Below, piece by piece: positions 29,381 through 37,555 of a stretch of 64,000 nucleotides of DNA; the first letter of the stretch is position 1, and each line of letters starts with the position of its first letter. The notes beneath the pieces were generated by a model. The model was not told the origin of the DNA and searched no databases. It saw nothing but the letters and a program-made list of their open reading frames with translations. The stretch comes from Enterococcus casseliflavus NBRC 100478 (GTDB lineage: Bacteria > Bacillota > Bacilli > Lactobacillales > Enterococcaceae), in NCBI RefSeq assembly GCF_001544095.1, contig NZ_BCPT01000017.1, forward strand, positions 1 through 64,000, in the 5' to 3' direction. The position numbers were made by a program, and so were the translations under genes.

Positions 29381-30886
29381 ATGTTAGAAAATTTATCTAT
29401 CAACTTGCATCGCGACAAAGCATTTTCTCGACAAGTAAAAATCTTACAAGTGCTAAATGCTGCACCGACAGGGTATCATCCACAAGAATTAGCGACATTA
29501 CTAGGGCTATCTTTGCCTACAGTTACCAAAGAGCTGAGTATTTTAAGTGACAGTTTGCCAAAAGAACTGGTCAAGATCACACTCTCAGAAACGAACATCG
29601 TCTCGATCGCTTATGCGCCGAACGCTTCCATCAATTCTGCCATCCAATACCTGGGGATGGAAACGCTGGAGTTTAAAATCATGACGAGTATTATTGATAA
29701 TAAAAAATACTCTATTCACCGAGCAACGATTGAATTCGGTTATTCTCGCAGTCATCTTTTACGGACGATCAGCTACATGAACAAGTCGTTGCAAACCTAT
29801 TCTGTAACTATTGCCACGAATCATCTTGACTTTATTGGTACCGAAGCGGACATCCGATTTTGTCTGTTCGTCTTTTTTTCTGCTTATGGCGATAGCACGA
29901 TTTTAGATAAGGATAGTCCAGCGGATGCCCGCCTGCTGGTCCAAAAAGCCAAGGAAGCCAACACGAAAGATTTGCATTACAGCCATTACCGACTTGCTCT
30001 GTGGCTAAGTATCGCCAAGCGTAGGTGGCGCTATTCTTACTTTTTGACCTTGCCGCCGTCTTTAGAACGCAATCTATTGGAGAAAGAACGCTTCGCTATT
30101 TTCTCAGAAATATTAAACGAACATTACTTGAAAAAATACCGAATCATCCACTTGCCGCAACAAGAACTGCTTTGGATCTTTGTCAATGCGCTCCATTGTC
30201 TTTCCTATAGTACGATGGACATCAACGGCGAAAGCGATGCGGATTACATTTTTCACCATACAGAAAGACCAAAAATTATTGCAGAAGCGGCTGCCTTTTT
30301 AGAGAAATCTGGCGTCGCTATTCCACCTGCAGCTGCCCACAAGATCATCGCTTATCTCGTAAATCTTCGCCTGCTGACGATGATTTCTGCCAATTATGAG
30401 TTTGCTGATCCGCAGATCAAAGCCTTTGTTGAAACAACATTCAAGACGGATTACCTTGCTTGGAATGAGTGGTTGAAACCCTTCAACGATCAAAGCCGCT
30501 TCTTTTCCTTTACTCACTTGGAACATATCGCAGTCACATTGACTTTGTTAAGCGTGTTAGCGCCTAATCCCCAGCTGAAAAAACACCTCAAAGTAGCCTT
30601 TGCTTTTCAAGGCGGTGCTGGATTAGATGCTTTCTTAGCCGCATCAACGGAATTATTTAAAAACGACCATACAGAAATCAGTTACTTTTTTGAAGTGGCT
30701 CCTGATGAACAAGAATTGATCCATCGGGAAATAGATTTGATCGTCAGCAATTTTGACTTGCATCTGAAAAGCAACACCAAATTTCAGCAACTACGCATTT
30801 CAAACGTCCCCACCCTTTCGGACTGGACGATCATCCACAAAACGATTGAACAGCTGATTCAGCCAAGAATCACACCGATTCGTTGA
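29381..30886 (+). CDS. Mga-like HTH regulator beside the LPxTG protein
   Basis: A 501-residue regulator distantly similar to the Mga family. The N-terminal HTH (YHPQELATLLGLSLPTVTKELSILS, ~30-57) is followed by a second HTH-like region (YSIHRATIEFGYSRSHLLRTI, ~105-125). A helical PRD-like centre and a C-terminal EIIB-like region with the DLIVSNFDL motif complete it. I place the start at the ATG at 29381, after AGGTGG. It is divergent from the gene for the 1092-residue LPxTG protein. By analogy with the other Mga-like gene in this window it may control that surface protein; inference only. Confidence 0.8.
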   Translation: MLENLSINLHRDKAFSRQVKILQVLNAAPTGYHPQELATLLGLSLPTVTKELSILSDSLPKELVKITLSETNIVSIAYAPNASINSAIQYLGMETLEFKIMTSIIDNKKYSIHRATIEFGYSRSHLLRTISYMNKSLQTYSVTIATNHLDFIGTEADIRFCLFVFFSAYGDSTILDKDSPADARLLVQKAKEANTKDLHYSHYRLALWLSIAKRRWRYSYFLTLPPSLERNLLEKERFAIFSEILNEHYLKKYRIIHLPQQELLWIFVNALHCLSYSTMDINGESDADYIFHHTERPKIIAEAAAFLEKSGVAIPPAAAHKIIAYLVNLRLLTMISANYEFADPQIKAFVETTFKTDYLAWNEWLKPFNDQSRFFSFTHLEHIAVTLTLLSVLAPNPQLKKHLKVAFAFQGGAGLDAFLAASTELFKNDHTEISYFFEVAPDEQELIHREIDLIVSNFDLHLKSNTKFQQLRISNVPTLSDWTIIHKTIEQLIQPRITPIR

Positions 30887-30893
30887 CCTAAGG

Positions 30894-30938
30894 AAACTGA
30901 CGGCCTTCTTGAAGGAAGCGCCGCCAGTTTTTCATTGC
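30894..30938 (+). terminator. Terminator of the second Mga-like gene
   Basis: AAACTGACGGC (30894-30904) pairs with GCCGCCAGTTT (30920-30930), followed by TT-rich sequence. Confidence 0.75.
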
Positions 30939-31345
30939 GCGGTTTGCTATTTTGACCCTTTCCTAAGTATCCATTTTTCTTTTCTCTTAGCGTGTCTATT
31001 TTTTTCACATCAGAAAAAAATCAGACCTTTTTTGCAAGATTCCTCTCCTAATAAACGCTTTTCCATTCAAGCGCAGCGGAGAAAGCCACTGTCTTGTTTT
31101 TATGTGCTGTTCGTAATCCCTGAAAAGTTGGCCTGCTTCGTGGATTTTTTAATAAATGAAATTTTAGCGGATATCCTTAGCCCCAACTGTGAGAAGCGTT
31201 ATTTAAAAAGCAAAGAAACATACGGTCATAACAGACTGCATGTTTTAAATAACTTTTGTATCTAATTTTTTTATTTACTAGAAAAAAAAGAAATTTTCTC
31301 CCCGCTCCTTTTTTGTATAATAGGTAAAAAGAGAGGGGAACAAAC
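30939..31345. other. About 400 bases without a gene
   Basis: Apart from a GTG start site and Shine-Dalgarno for the LysR gene at its right end, I see no coding frame with a start signal, and no clear hairpin. A frame open across part of it lacks a ribosome binding site and has no recognisable protein character. Confidence 0.4.
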
Positions 31346-32221
31346 GTGGATTTTATCAAGGAGCTGCAATCCTTCAAAACAATCGTCGAGGAAGGTACGT
31401 TTACTAGAGCTGCCGCCAAACTAAACTATGCCCAGTCGACCGTTACGAACCATATCAAAAAGTTAGAAGACGAATTAGAAGTAGCGTTATTTTTGGAAGG
31501 AAAAAGCAATGTATTGACCTTGGAAGGCGAATTGTTGAAACAGGAAGTACCCGAACTGATTGCCCACTGGGAGCGGGTCAAAGAACAGTTGATCAATGCT
31601 TCCCATACGGTCGAGTATTCGTTGCGTATGGGCATCCTTCAACCGTATGACATTTTGGTTTTGCCTGCACTGCTTCACGATTTTTCGCAGCACTATCCAA
31701 AAATAAACTTCGAGATCATCGTGGGCTCAACACTGGAATTAGCCAATGCACTAAATGAAAACCGAATTGATTTCGCCTTATGCTCACTTCCTCACGAGAA
31801 ACATTTTGCCTACGAGGAATTGTTTCAAGAAGAGCTTTGCTGCATTACCTCAATCTCAAACCCATTAGTCATCAATAAGCTAGCCGACCTTGAAGGGAGC
31901 CATCTCTATCGTTCCAAGTCTGACTGTCCAGCTCGCACAAAAATTGAAAGCTATCTTGACAATCAGGTTCCTTCGATCCATTGGGAGTCTGTCAGCAATA
32001 TCAGTACGATTCCTTACTTGATCGAACGAACTGGATACTGCAGTCTGATCCCTCGTTCCATCATTGAGCAAACTCATGCTCGAGTAAAAATCGTCTCGCT
32101 TCCTTTGCCTGATCCCCACATGTCGATCGGCTTATTGTCAAAACATCCACTGATGCTTTCTCCCAGCATCACAAAAAATTTTGTCATCGAGCTTAAAATG
32201 CGCTTACTATCTTTGTTATAA
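31346..32221 (+). CDS. LysR-family transcription regulator
   Basis: A 291-residue LTTR. The winged HTH (residues 3-60) has TRAAAKLNYAQSTVTNHIKKLE, a textbook LysR segment. The C-terminal effector-binding domain (~90-290) is of the periplasmic-binding fold. The start is GTG at 31346 after GAGAGGGG. No divergent or adjacent target operon is obvious: the next plus-strand gene is a tiny membrane protein 490 bases away. Ligand unknown. A hairpin with T-run lies 100 bases after the stop. Confidence 0.88.
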   Translation: MDFIKELQSFKTIVEEGTFTRAAAKLNYAQSTVTNHIKKLEDELEVALFLEGKSNVLTLEGELLKQEVPELIAHWERVKEQLINASHTVEYSLRMGILQPYDILVLPALLHDFSQHYPKINFEIIVGSTLELANALNENRIDFALCSLPHEKHFAYEELFQEELCCITSISNPLVINKLADLEGSHLYRSKSDCPARTKIESYLDNQVPSIHWESVSNISTIPYLIERTGYCSLIPRSIIEQTHARVKIVSLPLPDPHMSIGLLSKHPLMLSPSITKNFVIELKMRLLSLL

Positions 32222-32315
32222 AACGGTTTTAATCCGCATTGATTTTTATGCAATGATGCTTTTTCCGGAAAAATAATGTCAGTCATTTTGTAAACCTCAT
32301 CACAGCGAGAAACAA

Positions 32316-32368
32316 AAGAGCTACACCAATTCTTTACGTTTTAAAGACGTGGTGCAGCAAGGTTTTTG
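32316..32368 (+). terminator. Probable terminator of the LysR gene
   Basis: GCTACACCA at 32320-32328 pairs with TGGTGCAGC at 32350-32358 (one mismatch), followed by AAGGTTTTTG. Confidence 0.5.
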
Positions 32369-32570
32369 AATTCGCTTACGGTTATAAAGTTACAAGATAG
32401 TATCTTTTCTCTCGATTCGATTTTTTGTTATCATTTTACTTTTTTTATGCAACCTGATACGATTATTCATGTAAACCGAAGAAAAATCAGAAAACATGTC
32501 GTTATTCTTAACATTTCCGATTTTTTCTCCGATTGTAAAAAATAGAAACGTTTTTTCATTATTTATAAAG

Positions 32571-32711
32571 TATACTCAATTTTGAAGCGACGAGTTCTCA
32601 AGAAACTGAGGCTTGTACCCCGCAGGGCAAAGTCTTTGGGTAGTTATTGCTCAAGGAAGCTGTTTTTGCAATTGTCAGAAAAAATAGACGATGAGAAAAG
32701 GAGGAAAAACC
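32571..32711 (+). ncRNA. Candidate structured 5' leader upstream of a 50-residue membrane protein
   Basis: A TATACT -10 box at 32571-32576 implies a start near 32583. The 125-base leader contains TGAG/CTCA enclosing TACCC/GGGTA with internal loops (about 32611-32663), preceded by AGTTCTCAAGAAACT, which can fold back on itself. It ends at AAAGGAGG and the ATG at 32712. I could not match it to a known riboswitch class. Confidence 0.4.
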
Positions 32712-32864
32712 ATGTTTATCATTGAAGCGATCTTCAGCTTTCTAAGAGACGCATTAGGTGTGATCCTAGCTATTCTCTTAGGGACGCTTTGCTTGTCGAT
32801 GGTGGTCAATTTGATCGTTATCGTTGTAAAAAACACCTATTCAAAATTTAAAAAGAATTATTAA
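32712..32864 (+). CDS. 50-residue single-span membrane protein
   Basis: A very small gene with clear signals: AAAGGAGG seven bases before the ATG, a 50-codon frame and a hairpin terminator five bases after the stop. The product has one long hydrophobic helix (residues ~14-39) and a basic C-terminus (VKNTYSKFKKNY). Such small membrane proteins may regulate transporters or act as stress or toxin-like peptides. I recognise no family, so function is unknown. The structured leader upstream suggests regulated expression. Confidence 0.65.
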   Translation: MFIIEAIFSFLRDALGVILAILLGTLCLSMVVNLIVIVVKNTYSKFKKNY

Positions 32865-32867
32865 CGA

Positions 32868-32897
32868 ATCGCTATCTTCTAATAGATAGCTTTTTTA
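32868..32897 (+). terminator. Terminator of the 50-residue gene
   Basis: GCTATC pairs with GATAGC, followed by TTTTTTA. Confidence 0.8.
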
Positions 32898-32915
32898 AAT
32901 AGTTTTTTCAACCTC

Positions 32916-33449
32916 TCAGGTCTCTTTTTTGCCTTTGTAATATCTTTTTTCAAACTCAATCCAAGACTTGCTGAATTCATGGTTAGAAAAGGCACTTTTC
33001 AAACCTGAACGCTGCTTAAAGCGAAAGACCTCTTCGCGGTCCATCCCCAATTCCTTGGCAATTCGTTCATCCGACCACTCGTTAGCCACCAACTGCTGCA
33101 CGATATTTCCCATCTTCTCGATGCCATGGGTACCACGTGCTCGATTGTGGCGAATCGTTGAAGCGATGCGATTCTCAAAAGGCTTATCGATCACCGTGAC
33201 CGGAACGCTTGGCAATTCCAAGCGATCTTTTGCTACGATGTACCGATGAAACCCATCGATCAAAATATACTTGTCTTGCTCCTTATCGTGGTAACAAACC
33301 AATGGCTGCGTAAAGCCATCTTCTCGAATCGACAGTTCCAGTAAATCCATTTCTGGAGCAGCCACGGTGTTGGGATTATACGTATTCGCGTGAATCTTGC
33401 TGACTGGGATCAGCTTCGCCGCTAACACTGGAAAATCGATATCGCTCAT
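32916..33449 (-). CDS. ParB/Srx-domain protein, IbrB-like
   Basis: A 177-residue ParB-like protein. The N-terminal nuclease-like fold has PVSKIHANTYNPN, SIREDGFTQPLVCY, a catalytic-type LIDGFHRYIVAK segment (GxHR) and IRHNRARGTHG. A C-terminal HTH (WSDERIAKELGMDREEVFRFK) follows. It belongs with IbrB-type partners of PAPS-reductase-like proteins rather than chromosome-partition ParB, judging by size and context. Its start overlaps the upstream GNAT-like frame. IbrAB in E. coli affects expression of immunoglobulin-binding proteins; the biochemical role is not established. Confidence 0.85.
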   Translation of the reverse strand: MSDIDFPVLAAKLIPVSKIHANTYNPNTVAAPEMDLLELSIREDGFTQPLVCYHDKEQDKYILIDGFHRYIVAKDRLELPSVPVTVIDKPFENRIASTIRHNRARGTHGIEKMGNIVQQLVANEWSDERIAKELGMDREEVFRFKQRSGLKSAFSNHEFSKSWIEFEKRYYKGKKET

Positions 33450-33867
33450 GAGGTACTACACTCCTTTTTAGAAATGAATAATTTTTTGTTTGGCGATAGA
33501 CCGCAAACCCTTTTGACTCCAAAAGGGCAATTTCACTAGGCTGGTTACTAGAAGCGAGAATCTCTGCTTCTGGGTAGTTGCGGCTGATATCCACCAGCAT
33601 TTTCCGTAAAAGAAACTTTTTAAATTGAGCGGCTGGATCTTTTTCATAAAATTCCCCTAGCTCCACTTTGTTGGCGCCTTTTTCATAATAAGAAAAAGCA
33701 GTCACCCGTTTTTCGTCATCAAGAATCACGTACCAGTAGCAGTTCTCATCATTGACCAAGTACGGAAATTGCTGCTGATACACCCGTTCTGCAAAAAAAG
33801 CCCCCATCAATTGATAGAATTGGCTTTTCTTATACGGTGGAAAAAATAAAACCAATCGTTCGTTCAC
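33376..33867 (-). CDS. GNAT-like protein linked to the IbrA/IbrB cassette
   Basis: As read, 163 residues. The body looks like a divergent GNAT acetyltransferase: strands with YWYVILDDEKRVTAFSYYEKG, an FLLRKMLVDISRNYP helix and a final LLESKGFAVYRQTKNYSF, typical of the GNAT end. The frame overlaps the ParB-like gene by 74 bases, which is odd. If one base were added to the five-T run at 33465-33469, the protein would end FLKKECSTS with an ATGA overlap to the next start, so the long tail may result from a one-base loss. It lies between the IbrA-like and IbrB-like genes. Substrate unknown. Confidence 0.65.
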   Translation of the reverse strand: MNERLVLFFPPYKKSQFYQLMGAFFAERVYQQQFPYLVNDENCYWYVILDDEKRVTAFSYYEKGANKVELGEFYEKDPAAQFKKFLLRKMLVDISRNYPEAEILASSNQPSEIALLESKGFAVYRQTKNYSFLKRSVVPHERYRFSSVSGEADPSQQDSREYV

Positions 33868-33903
33868 AAAACCCTTCCTCTCTAAGGACGCACTCGTCCA
33901 TCG

Positions 33904-35210
33904 TTAGGTGATTTTTTTCGTTAAATACTCGTATTTGGCATTCAATTTTTTTAACTGATACTTGGGTAAATGCTCGATCCCCAAAGCCGCCCCAAAATCG
34001 ACCGCCAACTCATACAATTCAGACTCATCTTTTTTCGTCAAACTATATTGTCGCGTACTCAAAGAAAAATCATTTTTTTCTAACGCACGAGCGATCCCTT
34101 TCCAGTCATGCCAGAGTACTTCGTTTTTCAGCCAGTCCTTACGTTTGGTCACATCGGGTATATCTTCCACTTCGATCCCGTGCTTTTCTCGATAATGATC
34201 AATCAAAATCGTGATTTTGCGGTAATAATGATCCTGTAATTTCTTTGAATAAAGTCCAATTGATTCCAGTAAAAAGACCGCATACTCTTGCCAAGTCATA
34301 TGACTGGGCTTTCTCGTATTGTAATGCGCCAGCAATCCTGTCTGGGCATACAAGCGACCAAAATTGGCTCCTGACACACGATTTACGACGCGTTCCCACG
34401 TTTCCGGTTCCACCAAAGCATATTGGTACAAGCCTTTACGTTGCTGCATACCGTAAGGCTGACAGATCCGCATTTGATGGATCGGAACGCCATGATCATA
34501 CAACTTTTCATAAAAGCCATTGATCGGCCAGTCAAAATGGGCATAGGCTCCCCACACATCTTCGGTCTTCCAATCATAGATTGGGTAAAAATTAACGACC
34601 ATTGAATCTGCTACTTGCCGTTTGATCCAGCATTGCTTCCGAAAGTTATACTTTTGCGATGTGATCGATCGATACCGATACAGACTTTCCTGGGTCCGTA
34701 TCCCCACACCACAAGCAACCGGCTCAAACTGATGATAGCTTGCGTACCAATGAGCAAAGTTTCGTAAGAACTTATCAGGGTTCATATTTGCACTCTGATA
34801 GATTTCCATCAATGATTCATCCAAATCAGCAAGTGAAATCGCATCTTTGGGCATCGGCTGTACCCACTTCTCACGTTCTTGTTCATCCCACATCAGCCAT
34901 TGTGGCTGAAAGACGCTGGTATTGTTGTCCTCGTAAAAGGGCAAACAGAAGTGGAAGGTTTGATTGATACTTGGTAACGCTTTGATTTTTTCCATGAACG
35001 TTCTCGTAGCATCATAATTTGCCTCGATATCTAAAATCAGCAGATCAAAGGTTTTCTTTTTTTCTGTGCGACTTGGTCAGCCAACTGGATCATGGCCCCG
35101 CTATCTTTTCCACCACTGAAAGAGAAATACACATGGGGAAACGTATCAAAAATATATTCCAAACGCGTCATCGCCGCTTCTAGCACATTTTCCTTACAAT
35201 ATTTCTTCAT
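33904..35210 (-). pseudogene. PAPS-reductase-like PP-loop protein, IbrA-like, frameshifted
   Basis: Two frames join into about 435 residues. The first 55 residues start MKKYCKENVLEAA and contain the PP-loop SGGKDSGAM. The frame breaks in the seven-T run at 35057-35063. The rest continues with LILDIEANYDATRTF, then the C-terminal DUF3440-like region with YRYRSITSQKYNFR and IYDWKTEDVW. One base added in the run restores continuity (QKKKKTFDLLILD). IbrA-type proteins resemble PAPS reductases and DndC-like ATP pyrophosphatases. Together with the GNAT-like and ParB-like genes it forms a three-gene operon. Sequencing error is a serious possibility, since a homopolymer is involved. Confidence 0.82.
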
Positions 35211-35381
35211 AAAAGCTCATGTCCTCATTTTATTTGTCCTTTTTTTGAATAAGTATTACATTCTAGTATAAAGTTTCACTTGGCTTCTTACAAGGACTTA
35301 AGGGAGATTTCCCTGTTATTTCATACAGCGACATGTTGAAATACGCGCGCTCAGTATCAGATAATGAGTCAACTACAGGCT

Positions 35382-35453
35382 AAAAAAAGCAGAGATATCA
35401 ATTTTTTAAACTTCATAATCGCTTCTTGCTACTGATACATCTGCTCTTTTTTG
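35382..35453. terminator. Bidirectional terminator
   Basis: AAAAAAGCAGAGATATCA (35383-35400) pairs imperfectly with TGATACATCTGCTCTTTT. T-runs are available on both strands. It is downstream of the gene at 35534. Confidence 0.65.
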
Positions 35454-35533
35454 AATCACAAAAAGATAGCCTGTTTTTTCTATGATTTAGCTAATAGAAA
35501 GCAATACCATCAACCTGATTATCCGTTCATTCA

Positions 35534-35992
35534 TCACATGTACTTAATTTTCCATAACAGTGAAATTTCTTTGCTGAGGTCTTTGAGCTTCATAGCCTTT
35601 TGGATATTTTCAGACATCTTCTTGTAATTACTGATTTTTTCTTCTTTGGGCAGCAGTACATATTCTCGCTTGATTGCTTCAAACTTGTCTTCATGATCGA
35701 TCACCAGAAGTTGCGTGATCAGATCATGGGCGATCCACCGATGATAGGAATTTTTGTGGGTATGCAGTGCCCAGATCCGTTCCCACTCATCATAAATCAG
35801 CTCAGGGTTTTTAGTGGCTACTTCTTTAATAATCAAATAACTATTAAAATACTCATTGATATGATTTTGACCATCAACGACATTCTCCACTAGCTTCTCC
35901 CTTACCTTTCGATCATCGATCGCCGTTTGCACAAACGGTTGGGGATCAAACGATGTTGTCTGAAAATGACGCGCGATTTCTTGGTAGTCCAT
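35534..35992 (-). CDS. Hypothetical helical protein
   Basis: A 152-residue soluble protein with long amphipathic helices, possibly HEAT-like: ELIYDEWERIWALHTHKNSYHRWIAHDLITQLL and EDKFEAIKREYVLLPKEEK. I do not recognise a family. The ATG at 35992 has AAGGTGAAAGC directly upstream; a start 18 codons earlier is possible but less well supported. It lies in the same direction as the IbrA/IbrB-like operon but upstream of it with a terminator in between, so it is probably separate. Confidence 0.6.
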   Translation of the reverse strand: MDYQEIARHFQTTSFDPQPFVQTAIDDRKVREKLVENVVDGQNHINEYFNSYLIIKEVATKNPELIYDEWERIWALHTHKNSYHRWIAHDLITQLLVIDHEDKFEAIKREYVLLPKEEKISNYKKMSENIQKAMKLKDLSKEISLLWKIKYM

Positions 35993-36212
35993 GCTTTCAC
36001 CTTCTTTAAATGATTGATTTGCAGCAATTGCTATTTTTTTATCCATATCATCATTTTAACAGAATCTTCGTACGAAAAAAGCGCTTTTTTGATTGCTTTT
36101 ACGTTCCTTAAACGTTGGTCTCCTGTACCATTAGAAAGTGATCGTTCGTTGGCGCGCATTTTTCCCGGCAATATCCAATTTAAAATCGATCAAAAGAAAC
36201 AGGGAAATCCCT

Positions 36213-36257
36213 CAATGAAAAGAAGGATTGTAGTCTTTCATCCAATTCTTCATTGAG
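36213..36257. repeat. Imperfect inverted repeat without T-run
   Basis: CTCAATGAA at 36214-36222 pairs with TTCATTGAG near 36247-36255, with an inner GGAT/ATCC stem. A third CTCAATGAA motif occurs at about 36350. No terminator tract follows. Role unknown. Confidence 0.4.
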
Positions 36258-36378
36258 TTCTGACATTCGTTTCTTTGTAGTTTGTGATTTCTTATTCCAT
36301 CGTATTCTTGACCTTGCGTCTGCAAAAGAGCGCCTGTACTAATAATTTTCTCAATGAAGAATGTGATAAAAATGACAT

Positions 36379-36407
36379 AAAAAAGGAAGTCCCCTGACGG
36401 GACTTCC
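36379..36407 (-). terminator. Strong minus-strand terminator
   Basis: GGAAGTCCC (36385-36393) and GGGACTTCC (36399-36407) form a perfect nine-pair stem. On the minus strand six T residues follow. It ends the transcript carrying the 45-residue gene. Confidence 0.85.
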
Positions 36408-36458
36408 TGAGTTTCGTTTCTTCAAAAACTATTTCACGCATAGCTGCGAGATGCTGGA

Positions 36459-36596
36459 TCACGCGTCCTTTCTCCGAATACCTCGGTCGGTAGGCATTTT
36501 GATCCATTGTTCGGGTGGACGTTTTCTGATTTTTTTTGGTGCAAACATCAGTTGAACCGTTCTTTTGACAAAGTTATTTCGGTATACGTTTTCCAT
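36459..36596 (-). CDS. Small very basic protein (45 residues)
   Basis: A 45-codon frame (starts MENVYRNNFVKRTV, ends DRGIRRKDA) with strongly positive charge: 12 or so Lys or Arg residues. Upstream signals support it: a TATAAT -10 box at 36659-36664 and an AAAAGGG site before the ATG. A perfect terminator follows 50 bases after the stop. No known family comes to mind; a nucleic-acid-binding or peptide role is conceivable. It could also be an untranslated RNA whose frame is accidental. Confidence 0.4.
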   Translation of the reverse strand: MENVYRNNFVKRTVQLMFAPKKIRKRPPEQWIKMPTDRGIRRKDA

Positions 36597-36658
36597 AACT
36601 TGCACGCCCTTTTCAATTGAATTAGGAAGTGGTGACGCCGATCGTTCTTCCTACCTTT

Positions 36659-36664
36659 ATTATA
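36659..36664 (-). promoter_or_regulatory. -10 box for the 45-residue gene
   Basis: The minus strand reads TATAAT here, an exact consensus -10, about 60 bases before the small gene's ATG. A -35 element is weak. Confidence 0.45.
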
Positions 36665-36951
36665 AGCGTGAAGACGGGACAAAACAAACAATATAGCTGG
36701 GAATTTCTGGCTTTTTTTCCCTCAACTTTGTAGTCGATCGCTCGCTAAATTGGTATGATCCTTTGAATAATATTCAACTAGCCATCGTATATTTATTGAA
36801 AAAACAAATGAAAAATTACAGAAAAGGTTGATTTCCACTCGAATAAACAGCCGAAAAGACGAGTTTTTGAATGAAAAATCGTTTCACTTTACTTTTTCTT
36901 AAATTTTAATTATTATTCTTTTGAAATAAGATTAATGAAGGAGATAAAAAC

Positions 36952-37140
36952 ATGGAAAAATACCAAGTGTTCCCTGGTCAAAACTATCAGGCAAATGTTA
37001 TTGGCTTTACCGGTTTACAAGAAGTTAGTGTGATTCATGTTTACGAAAATACTGCGACTGTTCTAATCAAAGAAACAGCTGAAACAGGTGTTGCGAAATT
37101 ATGTAATTTTCTAGTGGGTGCAACACAATTAGTTAGTTGA
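36952..37140 (+). CDS. Small hypothetical protein (62 residues)
   Basis: Clear start: GAAGGAG lies seven to eight bases before the ATG. The 62-residue product is a beta-rich soluble protein with no charged cluster, no transmembrane segment and one cysteine (KLCNFLVG). No family recognised. It stands alone between non-coding stretches on both sides, with a candidate small RNA 170 bases downstream. A GGAGC/GCTCC hairpin (about 37170-37207) lies between them. Confidence 0.6.
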   Translation: MEKYQVFPGQNYQANVIGFTGLQEVSVIHVYENTATVLIKETAETGVAKLCNFLVGATQLVS

Positions 37141-37304
37141 TGCTTTGTAATTAATCAAAACATGATGGAGCAATTTGCCATCCAGCATGTTGTAGGAAAT
37201 CGCTCCAGAGAAACTCGTCTGTGAGATTGCCTTTTTCCTATTCATCAATTACAGTAGTATTTTTATTTATCTACTCAATATCTCTCTACTTTATATATAA
37301 ATAG

Positions 37305-37389
37305 TGTTAGAATGAACAAAAGGAAACGTATCAGGCTTCCCCCAAGAGAATCTTCCCCAAGTACTCTTGTCTGATACGTTTCCTATTTT
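37305..37389 (+). ncRNA. Candidate small RNA with C-rich loops and strong terminator stem
   Basis: An extended -10, TGTTAGAAT at 37305-37313, would start transcription near 37320. The transcript would be almost a single hairpin: GGAAACGTATCAG pairs with CTGATACGTTTCC, and an inner CAAGAG/CTCTTG stem has a loop with CTTCCCC. The bulge on the left arm also carries CTTCCCCC. It ends TATTTTT. Two C-rich single-stranded patches in one stable hairpin resemble sRNAs that bind G-rich ribosome binding sites. No coding frame is involved. Confidence 0.5.
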
Positions 37390-37509
37390 TGTGGCGAAAA
37401 AGCCACAGACCAATGGTAGCCCTTTACTCTGTGAAAAGCAAGCTTTCAAAATAAATTTTTTCTTTATTTTTTTATTTTATCTCTACAATTCCCCTTTAAT
37501 AAGCAGGCA

Positions 37510-37546
37510 AAAACACACCTCTCGACAAAAAGGTGTGTTCTTTTTA
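37510..37546. terminator. Terminator of the LacI-type gene
   Basis: AACACACCT pairs with AGGTGTGTT. T-runs follow on both strands. It lies just after the stop of the minus-strand LacI-type gene at 37556. Confidence 0.75.
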
Positions 37547-37555
37547 TAACAATGA

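Noticed and set aside
30909-31265. 118-codon frame between Mga-like and LysR genes
   Set aside because: No ribosome binding site, overlaps the preceding terminator, and its amino acid composition is not protein-like.
32571-32711. Known riboswitch class in the leader of the 50-residue gene
   Set aside because: I compared by eye with M-box, ykkC, yybP-ykoY, T-box, SMK and fluoride consensus and found no convincing match, so it is listed only as a candidate structured leader.
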